A DNA stretch of 64,000 bases from Halomonas sp. GD1P12. Lineage in GTDB: Bacteria; Pseudomonadota; Gammaproteobacteria; Pseudomonadales; Halomonadaceae. Position 1 is the stretch's first letter, and each line of letters begins with the position of its first letter. The notes beneath the pieces were generated by a model. That model was not told the origin of the DNA. It ran no database searches and saw only the letters and a program-made list of their open reading frames with translations. The stretch lies in contig NZ_CP107007.1 of NCBI RefSeq assembly GCF_025725645.1, positions 1,674,001 through 1,738,000 on the forward strand, given 5' to 3'. Position numbers and translations under genes: made by a program. Positions 16,841-26,303 of this stretch are shown here, piece by piece.

Positions 16841-17911
16841 CTATTTACGTTTGGCAAGCACCGGGGCGAGCTGGTCGTTCATTTTTCTGAACGCCTCTAC
16901 GGTGGTATCCCAATCGATGCAGGCGTCGGTGATCGACACGCCGTAGGTGAGCTGGCTGGTATCCGCCGTGAGCTTTTGGTTACCCCAGCCCAGGTTGGAT
17001 TCGACCATCAGGCCCATGATCGAGGTATTGCCCTCGAGAATCTGATGGGTGACGTTTTCCAGTACCAGCGGCTGCAGCGCGGCATCCTTGTTGGAGTTGG
17101 CGTGAGAGCAGTCGATCATGATATTGGCGGAGAGCTTCGCCTTGGCCAGCTCCTTTTCGGCAAGCGCGACGCTGACGCTATCGTAGTTGGGTTTGCCGTT
17201 GCCGCCGCGCAGCACCACGTGGCCATAGGCGTTGCCGCGGGTGCGAATGATCGATACCTGGCCTGCCTGGTTGATACCGAGGAAGTTGTGCGGGTTGGCC
17301 ACCGACTCGAGCGCGTTCATGGCGACGTCCAGGCTTCCGTCGGTACCGTTTTTGAAGCCAACCGGGCAGGAGAGGCCAGAGGCCATCTCGCGATGCGTCT
17401 GCGACTCGGTGGTGCGCGCGCCGATCGCCGACCAGCTGATGCAGTCCTGCAGATACTGCGGCGAAATCGGATCCAGTGCCTCGGTGGCCAGCGGTAGGCC
17501 GAGTTCGGCAAGCTCCACCAGCAGTTTGCGCGCGATGTGAAGCCCTTCATCGATCTCAAAGGAGTCGTTCAGGTGCGGGTCGTTGATCAATCCCTTCCAG
17601 CCGACCGTGGTACGTGGCTTCTCGAAGTAGACGCGCATGACGATATAGAGCGAATCACTGACCTCATCGGCGAGGGCACGAAGCTTTTTGGCGTAATCGA
17701 TCGCGGCATCCACGTCGTGAATCGAGCAGGGGCCCACGACCATGAGAAGGCGCGGATCCTTGCCATCCAGAATGTTCTGGATGACCCGACGGCCCTCGAT
17801 GACGGTCTGCTCGGCTTTTTCGGTCAATGGGACGGCGGTTTTCAACGCGTCCGGCGTCGTCAAGACATCCTGAGCCAGAACGTTTAAGTTACTCACTTGT
17901 TGATCGGACAT
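16841..17911 (-). CDS. aroF: 3-deoxy-7-phosphoheptulonate (DAHP) synthase, AroF-like class I
   Basis: A 356-residue class I-alpha DAHP synthase that condenses phosphoenolpyruvate with erythrose 4-phosphate, the first step to aromatic amino acids. Signature blocks are VVGPCSIHDVDAA, RVYFEKPRTTVGWKGLIND, GARTTESQTHREMASGLS and DCSHANSNKD. The segments ATEALDP and GINQAGQV resemble E. coli AroF (tyrosine-sensitive) more than AroG, but feedback specificity is not proven here. It is convergent with dinG across a shared terminator. The upstream gap to algU is long and carries hairpins that could form part of a leader. Confidence 0.92.
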   Translation of the reverse strand: MSDQQVSNLNVLAQDVLTTPDALKTAVPLTEKAEQTVIEGRRVIQNILDGKDPRLLMVVGPCSIHDVDAAIDYAKKLRALADEVSDSLYIVMRVYFEKPRTTVGWKGLINDPHLNDSFEIDEGLHIARKLLVELAELGLPLATEALDPISPQYLQDCISWSAIGARTTESQTHREMASGLSCPVGFKNGTDGSLDVAMNALESVANPHNFLGINQAGQVSIIRTRGNAYGHVVLRGGNGKPNYDSVSVALAEKELAKAKLSANIMIDCSHANSNKDAALQPLVLENVTHQILEGNTSIMGLMVESNLGWGNQKLTADTSQLTYGVSITDACIDWDTTVEAFRKMNDQLAPVLAKRK

Positions 17912-18401
17912 GGTGCTTCCTGTACGTGGCAGCCTGGGTAAAATTGGGCACTACTATGGCGCGTTAAGAGAGTAAAAATCAATTGTTACGGAACCCGGTG
18001 TTAACCGATAGTGTCTGCTCATGGATTTGATACGCGCGGCAATGTGCTTGATGCACGGCAGATAACGCGTAACACTACGTACATGGAGTACGTGCATGGA
18101 GTACGTGCAAGGAGCGCTAACGCCTCTATCGCCTATCAGGTAGGCGGTCACGCAAAAAAGTCCGACGCTAGTGTCGGCAAGGCCGGGCCGCGCTCGATAC
18201 GGGCCACTGTTCCAGTCGTTCGGCGGGCCGGTTTATAAACCGCTCCGTATGAGTGACGTCCTTGGCCAATCAGTTTATTTACGGTCAATGATTTATTTAA
18301 TTTGCCCAAGGGACGCTATGTTGCATGCTGTTAAAGCCCGCCTCGGAGGGCGAAGGGTATCAAGGATCGGCGTTAAGCGTTCGAGCCGGGGGAGAGTGTG
18401 A
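17912..18401. other. Long divergent gap between aroF and algU with repeats and hairpins
   Basis: This 490-base gap has no convincing gene. At 18082-18107 the 13-base unit CATGGAGTACGTG occurs twice in perfect tandem. Hairpins lie at 18130-18146 (CGCCTA/TAGGCG) and 18162-18177 (CCGAC/GTCGG). The latter is followed on the minus strand by a run of six T bases, like a weak terminator or attenuator upstream of aroF. A perfect 14-base palindrome, CGGTTTATAAACCG, lies at 18229-18242. No clear envelope-stress type promoter was recognised before algU. Confidence 0.5.
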
Positions 18402-19001
18402 ATGAGCACTCGTGAAACGGATCAGCAGCTGGTTGAACGTGCCCAAAAAGGTGATTTACGCGCTTTTGATCTGCTTGTGAAAAAATATCAGCACAAGATA
18501 ATCGGACTGATCGGTCGCTACGTTCACGATCATGCCGAGGTTCAGGATGTCGCTCAGGAAGCGTTCATCAAGGCGTACCGGGCGCTTGGCAAATTTCGTT
18601 CGGAAAGCGCTTTCTATACGTGGATGTACCGTATCGCGATCAACACGGCAAAAAACCATCTCGTTTCGCGCGGACGCCGCCCACCAGGCAGTGATCTGGA
18701 TATCGTCGATGCCGAGATGCTCGACCAGAGCGGCCGGCTAGCGGACAGTGAGTCTCCTGAAGCCTCGATTGCGCGGGACCAGCTCGAGGCGGCAGTGTTC
18801 GAGGCAATCGAGCGCCTGCCGGACGATCTGCGTACCGCCATTACGCTTCGCGAGCTTGATGGACTTGCCTACGAAGATATCGCCCAAGTCATGCAGTGTC
18901 CGGTGGGCACGGTGCGTTCGCGCATTTTTCGGGCGCGCGAAGCGGTAGATGAACATATTCGGCCGCTGGTCAGCACCTCACGCAATAGCCGCGATGAGTA
19001 A
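18402..19001 (+). CDS. algU: Envelope-stress ECF sigma factor AlgU/RpoE
   Basis: A 199-residue sigma-70 family factor of the ECF type. Region 2 contains DLLVKKYQHKIIGLIGRYVH and FYTWMYRIAINTAKNHL; region 4 contains TLRELDGLAYEDIAQVMQC and GTVRSRIFRAREAV. AlgU/RpoE directs transcription of envelope-stress genes and, in Pseudomonas, alginate genes. It is held at the membrane by MucA (RseA), encoded 261 bases downstream. That gap is unusual for an operon in which sigma and anti-sigma genes normally almost touch. Confidence 0.95.
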   Translation: MSTRETDQQLVERAQKGDLRAFDLLVKKYQHKIIGLIGRYVHDHAEVQDVAQEAFIKAYRALGKFRSESAFYTWMYRIAINTAKNHLVSRGRRPPGSDLDIVDAEMLDQSGRLADSESPEASIARDQLEAAVFEAIERLPDDLRTAITLRELDGLAYEDIAQVMQCPVGTVRSRIFRAREAVDEHIRPLVSTSRNSRDE

Positions 19002-19121
19002 ACGCCAGATGGCGCGGGCCGCGAGAAAATCCCATAAGCAATTTCACTTTTTTGTGAACTGTCAGCGGTCAACGACGTCATAGTGCGTGACCAGATTAAC
19101 CAGCAAGTAAACAGCAAGTAT

Positions 19122-19173
19122 GGCGCGCCGTCAGATCAATCAAGTGATTGGTAATGCCTTGATGGGGCGCGCC
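19122..19173 (+). other. Nested hairpin between algU and mucA
   Basis: Two copies of GGCGCGCC (19122-19129 and 19166-19173) can pair as an eight-base-pair outer stem. Inside, CAATCA (19137-19142) can pair with TGATTG (19145-19150), or alternatively ATCAAG (19139-19144) with CTTGAT (19158-19163). The two inner stems exclude each other. No T-run follows. It lies in an unusually long 261-base gap inside the sigma-factor operon. Confidence 0.5.
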
Positions 19174-19262
19174 AAACTCAAGTGTTGGCCTGTGAATACG
19201 CTCGCGGCCATACCGACAACCGTGGCTCGAGACGTTTTTAAACACAGCGTGAGGGTGTAAGT

Positions 19263-20018
19263 ATGAGTTTGAATACACGAGAATCACTATCGGCATTGAT
19301 GGATGGCGAAAGCGAAGAGCTGGAGCTTCGCCGCGTGCTCAAGTCACTGCCCGAAGAAGCAGGCGCTGCCGAGTCCTGGCGCCGCTACCACTTGGCTCGC
19401 AGTATGATGCAGCGCGAGCGCTCGGTTGATGTGAGCCTTGACCTCTCCGCCGGTATCATGGCCCGGCTTGAAAACGAGCCGGCGCCGCAGCTCGATGCAC
19501 AGCAAGACACGTCGAGCATTGGCTCGCTTGCCAAACCCGGTCGCGTCTCGTTTGCCCGTGGGGCGAGCGTTGCCGCTGCGGTATCGCTGATGGTCGTCAC
19601 TGGGGTGCAGTTTTTGAACAGTGACGGCAGCGTTTCAACCGCCACTCAAGGAGGCAGCGACTTGGCCGCGGTGTCTTCGAACGCTGGCGCTCAAGTGCAG
19701 CCGGCAAGCTTGGGCGGTACCAATGCGGTGGCGTCTTCTGACGTTCCCATGTTCGAGCCAACCGCGTTTCGTGTGAACGGCCAGGCCGGTCGCAGCGGCT
19801 TGATGAACGTAAGCGAATCATTTGGCGCCTCGACGCCGGCGGTGTCCAACGCGGCTCAGACGTTTTCTGCGCCCACGAGCGCCATTGACGCCGATCAAAT
19901 CAACCTGCTCCAGTCCTACCTCGAGCAGCACGCGCAGGGCGCCGCCGCAGGCAGTGGCGATAGCTGGATGCCGCTCATGCGCTCATCCTCTATCGTCGAG
20001 CCGCTTGGTCAGCGCTAA
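19263..20018 (+). CDS. mucA: Anti-sigma factor MucA/RseA
   Basis: A 251-residue single-pass inner-membrane protein. The N-terminal RseA domain (SLSALMDGESEELELRRVL, then SWRRYHLARSMMQRE) binds the sigma factor. One membrane helix follows at about residues 101-118 (ASVAAAVSLMVVTGVQFL), then a Ser/Ala-rich periplasmic part. Regulated proteolysis would release AlgU under envelope stress. The C-terminal part ends SIVEPLGQR. It is longer than P. aeruginosa MucA (about 195 residues) because of the low-complexity periplasmic stretch. Confidence 0.9.
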   Translation: MSLNTRESLSALMDGESEELELRRVLKSLPEEAGAAESWRRYHLARSMMQRERSVDVSLDLSAGIMARLENEPAPQLDAQQDTSSIGSLAKPGRVSFARGASVAAAVSLMVVTGVQFLNSDGSVSTATQGGSDLAAVSSNAGAQVQPASLGGTNAVASSDVPMFEPTAFRVNGQAGRSGLMNVSESFGASTPAVSNAAQTFSAPTSAIDADQINLLQSYLEQHAQGAAAGSGDSWMPLMRSSSIVEPLGQR

Positions 20019-20079
20019 TCGGCTGGCGCGACCGGCAGTTCAGTAAGCGTTTTTATCGGTAGCGATTAAAGGATGAGGG

Positions 20080-21102
20080 ATGATCGTGAGGGTCGAGGTA
20101 GCGTCGTGGTTTGCAAGGGGGGCGCTCTGTGCAGCAGTCGTGGCGCTTTCGTTTCCCGCAACTGCTCAGGCGAGCAGCGAGGCCGATCAGCCCTCCACGG
20201 CGCCCTCGACAGAAGCGGCTCGCCAGACCTGTTCCACCCCGCTTTTAACTCAGGCGCCGAGTTCCGTCGACGAGCGGCTAATCCGCACGATGCTGGCAAG
20301 CCACTGCTATGAATACCAGGCCCGCGCGGTCTCCATCAACAGTATCGGTGTACGCACGCTGGCGCTTTCTCATCGCGTCCAGGATGGGGTGCGTCAGCAG
20401 GTCGTTCAGCACCTGGATGGTCCTTCTATTAGCGTCGAGCGCCGTTCTCAGGCCGGCAAGCTGGCTTGGGCGCTTCCCGGTGAGAGCGATTTCGATATTG
20501 CGGTTACGCCCCGTGCCTGGGCTGAACACGTCGAAACCTATTACGATGTATCGCTCGAAAATGAAGAGCGCGTGGCCGGGCGCGTGGCGTCCAGACTGCG
20601 CTTCGAGCCTCACGATGACAATCGTTACGCCCATACCTGGTGGGTCGATGAGGAGACCGGCCTGTTGCTCAAGCACGAGCTGAGCGATACCCAGTCCCGC
20701 GTGGTCGAAACCTTTCAGATGACCCAGCTTCAATCGCCGTCGCTTTACGAAGGCCCGCTCATGAGCGAGCAAAGCCGTGGTTTGGCGGACCCGGATTGGG
20801 AAGTCAACTGGCTCCCAGAGGGCTTCGTAGCGCAACCGGCCCAAATCACCAGCAGTAACCCCATGGCGCAGCGCTTTTTCAGCGACGGCCTTTCGTCGGT
20901 GAGCGTGTTTGCCGCGCCAGTGGGCGATGAAGCGCTCGAAGCAGGCGCCTACACGCTGGGGGTTTCAGGAATCGCGATCGAGCTTGTCGATATCGAAGGT
21001 GAGCGCTGGCAGCTCGTAGCGATCGGTGAGCTGCCGGCCGGGCAGGTGCGCCGCATCGTTCAGTCGATCGAGTTCGGTGCACACGTTCCTGGCCGCGGCT
21101 AA
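20080..21102 (+). CDS. mucB: Periplasmic sigma-E regulator MucB/RseB
   Basis: A 340-residue exported protein with a signal peptide (ALCAAVVALSFPATAQA). It has the MucB/RseB two-domain pattern: an N-terminal lipoprotein-carrier-like domain (residues about 60-230, with YDVSLENEERVAGRVASRLR and YAHTWWVDEETGLLLKHEL) and a C-terminal domain (WEVNWLPEGFVAQPAQ to the end). RseB protects the anti-sigma factor from cleavage until it senses envelope damage. Start ATG 20080 has GGATGAGGG just before it. The gene that normally follows in Pseudomonas, mucC, is absent. Confidence 0.9.
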   Translation: MIVRVEVASWFARGALCAAVVALSFPATAQASSEADQPSTAPSTEAARQTCSTPLLTQAPSSVDERLIRTMLASHCYEYQARAVSINSIGVRTLALSHRVQDGVRQQVVQHLDGPSISVERRSQAGKLAWALPGESDFDIAVTPRAWAEHVETYYDVSLENEERVAGRVASRLRFEPHDDNRYAHTWWVDEETGLLLKHELSDTQSRVVETFQMTQLQSPSLYEGPLMSEQSRGLADPDWEVNWLPEGFVAQPAQITSSNPMAQRFFSDGLSSVSVFAAPVGDEALEAGAYTLGVSGIAIELVDIEGERWQLVAIGELPAGQVRRIVQSIEFGAHVPGRG

Positions 21103-21269
21103 AAGCCTGCTTGCGCCTACCCGCTCGGCACGTATCGTAAGGCTTGGTAAAGCGGTTAGCAGGCAAATGGAACGTTTTTCCCAGCAATGAGTCTTTAATC
21201 TGCTTGATGGCTCGATGAGCCGAATCCCTTCCCAGGTGTGATTGCTGTTAGAACGAGGAGCTTTATCCC

Positions 21270-22685
21270 ATGAGGCGTTCGGTTGTTTCCTACTCGCTTT
21301 GGCTGTGCATGACGGCGCTGCTGATAATGGGCCAATCGGCCTACGCACAAAACCTTCCCGATTTTACCGAGCTGGTCGAAGACGCCGCCCCGGGCGTGGT
21401 CAACATCTCGACCAGCCGAACGGTTCAGCGAAGCGGCCCCGACATGCGCGGCTTCGGCGGTCAGGACATTCCGGAAATTTTCCGCCACTTCTTCGGCGAC
21501 AGCTTCCCGGCACCACCCGGAGAGCAGGGGCGCGGTCGTAGCGAAGAGCGCCAGTCTCTAGGCTCGGGTTTCGTTATTAGCGCCGATGGCTACGTGCTGA
21601 CCAACGCACACGTGGTGCAAGATGCCGACGAAATTCTCGTGCGTTTGAACGATCGTCGCGAGCTTTCCGCCGAGCTGATCGGTAGCGACCAGCAAACCGA
21701 CGTGGCGCTTTTGAAAATCGATGCCAACAACCTGCCGGTACTCAATTTGGGCGATTCCGACGATCTTCAGGTCGGCGAATGGGTGGCGGCCATTGGTTCG
21801 CCCTTTGGTTTCGACCATTCGGTGACCGCGGGTATCGTCAGCGCGATCAATCGCACGCTGCCGCGCGACGCCTACGTGCCTTTCATTCAAACCGATGTCG
21901 CGATCAATCCGGGTAATTCTGGCGGGCCGCTTTTCAATCTCGAAGGCGAGGTCATCGGCATCAACTCCCAGATTTTCACCCGCAGCGGTGGCTTCATGGG
22001 GCTCTCCTTCGCGATTCCGATCAACGTGGCGATGAACGTGGCCGACCAGCTGCGTGAGGAAGGCCACGTCAACCGCGGCTGGCTAGGCGTGATGATTCAG
22101 CCTGTCTCCCGCGATCTGGCCGAATCCTTTGGCATGGACGACGCCATCGGCGCGCTCATCGCGGATCTTGACCCGGAAGGCCCGGCGGCACAAGGCGGCC
22201 TGCAGGCCGGGGACGTGATCGTTGGCGTCAACGGTGAAGAGGTCGACCGCTCCAGCACGCTGCCACGCCTGATCGGTCGCGTTGCTCCCGGAAGCGATGT
22301 GTCGCTAACGGTCATTCGCGACGGAGAAGAGATCGAGCAGACCCTTCAGCTCGGCAGCTGGCCTGAGTCCGAGCAGGGCAGTGCCGCGAACGGTAGCAAC
22401 GAACAAACCCGCTTGGGCGTGAGCGTGGGAGAGGTAAGTGAGGAGCTCCAGGAGCGTTTGAGCATTGGCGGCGGTGTGGAAGTTCGCCAGGTCGAGGCGG
22501 GCAGCGTTGCCGCTGACGCCGGTATTCAGCCAGGCGACGTTCTCGTCAGCGTCGATCACAAGAGCGTGACGTCTGCCGAGGAGCTTGCTGGCATCGTCGA
22601 GTCACTACCCAACGACCGCGCCATCCCGGTGCGCCTCTACCGCGACGGTCGCTCGCTGTTCATCGCGCTGCGCTTGCAAGAGTAA
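21270..22685 (+). CDS. mucD: Periplasmic serine protease MucD/DegP
   Basis: A 471-residue HtrA-family protease with a signal peptide (LLIMGQSAYA). The catalytic triad is visible as His114 in TNAHVVQDAD, Asp144 in SDQQTDVALLKI and Ser217 in INPGNSGGP. Two PDZ domains follow (RGWLGVMIQPVSRDLA and onward; LGVSVGEVSEELQERLS to the end). It clears misfolded periplasmic proteins and in Pseudomonas limits AlgU activity. It lies 167 bases after mucB. A terminator follows. Confidence 0.95.
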   Translation: MRRSVVSYSLWLCMTALLIMGQSAYAQNLPDFTELVEDAAPGVVNISTSRTVQRSGPDMRGFGGQDIPEIFRHFFGDSFPAPPGEQGRGRSEERQSLGSGFVISADGYVLTNAHVVQDADEILVRLNDRRELSAELIGSDQQTDVALLKIDANNLPVLNLGDSDDLQVGEWVAAIGSPFGFDHSVTAGIVSAINRTLPRDAYVPFIQTDVAINPGNSGGPLFNLEGEVIGINSQIFTRSGGFMGLSFAIPINVAMNVADQLREEGHVNRGWLGVMIQPVSRDLAESFGMDDAIGALIADLDPEGPAAQGGLQAGDVIVGVNGEEVDRSSTLPRLIGRVAPGSDVSLTVIRDGEEIEQTLQLGSWPESEQGSAANGSNEQTRLGVSVGEVSEELQERLSIGGGVEVRQVEAGSVAADAGIQPGDVLVSVDHKSVTSAEELAGIVESLPNDRAIPVRLYRDGRSLFIALRLQE

Positions 22686-22730
22686 ACGGCTTTACTCGGA
22701 TCACGCCGAGTCGATACAAAGTGATCGTCA

Positions 22731-22756
22731 ACGCCCCGGCCCGCCGGGGCGTTTTG
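22731..22756 (+). terminator. Rho-independent terminator after mucD
   Basis: CGCCCCGGC and GCCGGGGCG form a nine-base-pair GC stem with CC at the tip, followed by TTTT. It separates the envelope-stress operon from lepA. Confidence 0.85.
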
Positions 22757-22933
22757 CCATCAGTGGTTCGACCGCGCAGGGCGTGAAGTGGACCAGGCGC
22801 TCGGGCGCGGCGCAATGAACATGGCACCCGCGTCTTGCTAACGGTACAATGCTGCCAATTATTCATTGCACGTGGCCGTGTTATTTTTTTGTACTGTACA
22901 GGGCTTCGTACATACCCCGGATTGCAAAGCGTA

Positions 22934-24748
22934 ATGTCATCAGAAAATACCAGTAAAATTAAGCATATTCGCAACTTCTCCATTATCGCGCACATTGATC
23001 ACGGCAAGTCCACGCTGTCGGATCGTTTGATTCAGACCTGCGGGGGCTTGACCGATCGCGAGCTCAAGGAGCAGGTGCTCGACTCGATGGATATCGAGCG
23101 CGAGCGGGGGATCACCATCAAGGCGCAGTCGGTGACGCTTGACTACACCGCCGCCGACGGCAGCGTCTACCAGCTCAATTTCATCGACACCCCCGGCCAC
23201 GTCGATTTCTCCTATGAAGTCTCCCGCTCGCTTTACGCCTGCGAAGGGGCACTGCTGGTCGTCGACGCCGCCCAGGGGGTCGAGGCGCAGTCGGTGGCCA
23301 ACTGTTACACCGCTATCGAGCAGGGCCTCGAGGTGCTGCCAGTGCTCAACAAGATCGACCTGCCCCAAGCCGACCCTGATCGCGTGGGTCATGAGATCGA
23401 GGAGATCATCGGGCTCGACGCGACCGACGCCTGCCAGGTCTCGGCGAAAAGCGGCATCGGCATCGGCGAGCTTCTGGAGCGGCTGGTGCGCGATATTCCG
23501 CCGCCCAAGGGTGACCCGGATGCGCCGCTTCAGGCGCTGATCATCGACTCCTGGTTCGATAATTACCTGGGCGTCGTCTCGCTGGTGCGTCTTTTCGACG
23601 GCACGCTCAAAAAGGGCGACAAGATTCGTATCAAGTCGACCGGGCGCGACTGGAACACCTCGGAAGTCGGTATCTTTACGCCGCTCAAAAAGGAAACCGG
23701 CATGCTGCGCGCCGGCGAGGTCGGCTTTATCGTTGCCGGTATCAAGGAAATTCACGGCGCGCCGGTCGGTGATACCATCACCCATACCAAATCCCCAGAT
23801 GTGGCCCGGCTTCCCGGCTTTCAAAAGGTCAAGCCCCAGGTCTATGCGGGCATGTTCCCGGTCAGCGCCGACGATTATGAGGATTTTCGCGACGCGCTCG
23901 AAAAACTCGCGCTCAACGACGCCTCGCTCGACTACGAGCCGGAGAACTCCGACGCGCTGGGCTTTGGTTTTCGCGTAGGCTTTCTGGGCACGCTCCACAT
24001 GGAGATCGTTCAGGAGCGCCTCGAGCGCGAGTACGATCTCGATCTTTTGACCACCGCGCCCACGGTGGTTTACGAGCTTGCGATGAAAAACGGCGACGTC
24101 AATTACGTCTCCAACCCCTCGAAGCTTCCCGACATGGCGGATGTCGACGAGATGCGCGAGCCGGTGGTGCGGGCGAGCATTCTCGTGCCCCAGGACTACG
24201 TCGGCAACGTGATCACCGAGTGCGAGCAGCGCCGGGGCACGCAGCGCGACATGCAGTTTCTGGGCAGCCAGATCCAGCTCACCTATGAGCTCCCCATGTC
24301 AGAAGTGGTGATGGACTTTTTCGATCGGCTCAAGTCGATCTCCAAGGGCTATGCGTCGCTCGAGTACAACTTCGAGCGCTTCGAGGCGGCAAAACTCGTG
24401 CGCCTCGACGTACTGATCAACGGTGACAAGGTCGATGCGCTGGCGGTGATCATTCACCGTGACCACGCTCACTCCCGCGGGCGCCTGCTGGTCGAGAAAA
24501 TGCGCGAGCTGATTCCGCGCCAGATGTTCGATGTGGCGATCCAGGCGGCCATCGGTGGTCAGGTCGTGGCGCGCTCTACCGTCAAGGCGTTGCGCAAGAA
24601 CGTAACGGCGAAGTGCTACGGCGGTGACGTCAGCCGTAAGAAAAAGCTGTTGGAAAAGCAGAAGGCGGGTAAAAAACGGATGAAGCAGGTCGGGCGTGTG
24701 GAAATTCCTCAGGATGCCTTCCTTGCTGTGCTCAAGGTCAACGACTAG
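22934..24748 (+). CDS. lepA: Elongation factor 4 (LepA)
   Basis: A 604-residue translational GTPase. The G motifs are [23 protein letters not shown] and [10 protein letters not shown]. Later domains include the EF-G-like parts and the LepA-specific C-terminal region with [15 protein letters not shown] and [22 protein letters not shown]4 acts on ribosomes, probably in initiation or under ionic stress. A longer reading from 22835 exists, but [20 protein letters not shown] at 22934 is the normal family start. It begins the lepA-lepB-rnc-era-recO-pdxJ-acpS series. Confidence 0.97.
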   Translation: MSSENTSKIKHIRNFSIIAHIDHGKSTLSDRLIQTCGGLTDRELKEQVLDSMDIERERGITIKAQSVTLDYTAADGSVYQLNFIDTPGHVDFSYEVSRSLYACEGALLVVDAAQGVEAQSVANCYTAIEQGLEVLPVLNKIDLPQADPDRVGHEIEEIIGLDATDACQVSAKSGIGIGELLERLVRDIPPPKGDPDAPLQALIIDSWFDNYLGVVSLVRLFDGTLKKGDKIRIKSTGRDWNTSEVGIFTPLKKETGMLRAGEVGFIVAGIKEIHGAPVGDTITHTKSPDVARLPGFQKVKPQVYAGMFPVSADDYEDFRDALEKLALNDASLDYEPENSDALGFGFRVGFLGTLHMEIVQERLEREYDLDLLTTAPTVVYELAMKNGDVNYVSNPSKLPDMADVDEMREPVVRASILVPQDYVGNVITECEQRRGTQRDMQFLGSQIQLTYELPMSEVVMDFFDRLKSISKGYASLEYNFERFEAAKLVRLDVLINGDKVDALAVIIHRDHAHSRGRLLVEKMRELIPRQMFDVAIQAAIGGQVVARSTVKALRKNVTAKCYGGDVSRKKKLLEKQKAGKKRMKQVGRVEIPQDAFLAVLKVND

Positions 24749-24763
24749 GAAGACGACACCCTC

Positions 24764-25567
24764 ATGGATTTTTCACTACTAATGGTACTGGCCGTCGCGA
24801 TCACCGGGGTCATCTACCTGCTCGACGCCTTGTGGTTTCGCCCGCGTCGCCGCCGCCGCCTGATCAATGCCGAAGAGGCCGCCCAGGGCGAACTCGACGC
24901 CACCACCCGCGCCAAACTCGAAAAGGAGTCCTGGCCGGTCGACTATTCGCGCTCGCTGTTTCCGGTACTGCTGGTCGTGCTGGTGGTTAGAAGTTTCATC
25001 GTCGAGCCGTTTCAAATTCCCTCCGGTTCCATGCGGCCGACGCTCGAGGTGGGCGATTTCATTCTGGTCAACAAGTTCGCCTACGGGTTGCGCCTGCCGG
25101 TGATTAACGAGCGCTTCGTCGAGGTCGGTGAGCCCGAGCGCGGTGAAGTCATGGTGTTTCGTTTCCCTGACGAGCCGTCGGTGAACTTCATCAAGCGCGT
25201 GGTGGGCCTGCCGGGCGATCGCATTCGCTATGAAGGCAAGCAGCTCTACATCAACGGCGAGCCGGTCGCCAAAACGCTGATCGAGGAGGGCCCCGCCGCC
25301 TCTCCGCAACAGCTATTATTGAATGAGCGGCTGGGGCCGGTCAGCCACGCCATCTACAACAATCCTCGCGACCCGGGCCCGCAGATGGGCGAAGTCATCG
25401 TGCCCGAGGGCGAGTATTTCATGATGGGTGACAACCGCGACCAGTCCAACGACAGCCGCTACTGGGGGTTCGTGCCGGAGGAAAACATCGTCGGGCGCGC
25501 GTTTGCCGTCTGGATGCACTGGGACGGTGGACTGCCCAGTTTTTCGAGCGTAAGGCGAATCGAATGA
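24764..25567 (+). CDS. lepB: Signal peptidase I
   Basis: A 267-residue inner-membrane protease that cleaves Sec and Tat signal peptides. Two N-terminal membrane segments ([19 protein letters not shown] and [15 protein letters not shown]) precede the catalytic Ser89 in [13 protein letters not shown] and Lys144 in [13 protein letters not shown]. The later box [18 protein letters not shown] is also conserved. It starts 15 bases after lepA, the normal arrangement in this phylum. Confidence 0.97.
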   Translation: MDFSLLMVLAVAITGVIYLLDALWFRPRRRRRLINAEEAAQGELDATTRAKLEKESWPVDYSRSLFPVLLVVLVVRSFIVEPFQIPSGSMRPTLEVGDFILVNKFAYGLRLPVINERFVEVGEPERGEVMVFRFPDEPSVNFIKRVVGLPGDRIRYEGKQLYINGEPVAKTLIEEGPAASPQQLLLNERLGPVSHAIYNNPRDPGPQMGEVIVPEGEYFMMGDNRDQSNDSRYWGFVPEENIVGRAFAVWMHWDGGLPSFSSVRRIE

Positions 25568-25607
25568 GTCGCACCGCCCAGGTCAACGTCGAAGACGTAG
25601 GAGCATC

Positions 25608-26303
25608 GTGAGTAATTCCCTGAACGCTTTTTGCCGACGAATCGGCTACACCTTTGGCGATGAGTCGCTTCTGGAGCTGGCGATGACCCATCGCAGCTTC
25701 GGTGGGCGCAATAACGAGCGCCTGGAGTTTCTGGGCGACTCGATCGTCAATTTCGTCATTGCCGAGGCGCTTTTCGAGCGCTTCCCCCAGGCCCGCGAGG
25801 GCCAGCTTTCTCGCCTGCGCGCGCGCCTGGTCAAGGGCCAAACGCTGGCAGAGCTTGCCCGTGAAATGGCCTTTGGCGAGTGTTTGCGCCTGGGCTCCGG
25901 CGAGATGAAAAGCGGCGGGCACCGACGCGAGTCGATTCTGGCCGACGCGGTCGAGGCGGTGATCGGCGCGATCTACCTCGACGCCGGTATGGATGCGGTA
26001 CGCGAGCGAGTGCTCGCCTGGTATCGGGAGCGTCTTGAGAGCACCTCGCTGCAGGACACTCAAAAGGATCCAAAAACCCGTCTGCAGGAATTTTTGCAGT
26101 CACGCCAGGCGGCGCTTCCACGCTACGAAGTCGTCTCCGTAAAGGGCGAGGCCCACGCTCAGACCTTTACCGTCGAGTGCTATATCGATCTTTTGAGCGA
26201 GCATACGACCGGTAAAGGCCCTAGCCGGCGCCACGCCGAGCAGCAAGCCGCCGAAGAGGCGCTCACCCACCTTGAAAAAACTCCCGGAGATCCCGCGTCA
26301 TGA
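25608..26303 (+). CDS. rnc: Ribonuclease III
   Basis: A 231-residue double-stranded-RNA endonuclease for rRNA and mRNA processing. The RNase III signature [18 protein letters not shown] is intact, as is the metal-binding [13 protein letters not shown]. The C-terminal dsRNA-binding domain starts at about residue 155 ([20 protein letters not shown]). The start is GTG at 25608 with TAGGAG upstream. It overlaps era by four bases (ATGA). Confidence 0.96.
   Translation: MSNSLNAFCRRIGYTFGDESLLELAMTHRSFGGRNNERLEFLGDSIVNFVIAEALFERFPQAREGQLSRLRARLVKGQTLAELAREMAFGECLRLGSGEMKSGGHRRESILADAVEAVIGAIYLDAGMDAVRERVLAWYRERLESTSLQDTQKDPKTRLQEFLQSRQAALPRYEVVSVKGEAHAQTFTVECYIDLLSEHTTGKGPSRRHAEQQAAEEALTHLEKTPGDPAS

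Noticed and set aside
17966..17990. TyrR-like box in the aroF promoter region
   Set aside because: GTAA and TTAC arms are present but spaced two bases too far for the TyrR pattern, and only part of each arm matches.
18082..18107. Start of a CRISPR-like array
   Set aside because: Only two adjacent 13-base copies exist, with no spacers and no cas genes.
17954..18151. 65-codon minus-strand frame before aroF as a leader peptide
   Set aside because: It has no clear ribosome site and no run of Phe, Tyr or Trp codons before a terminator; the hairpin with T-run lies before it, not after.
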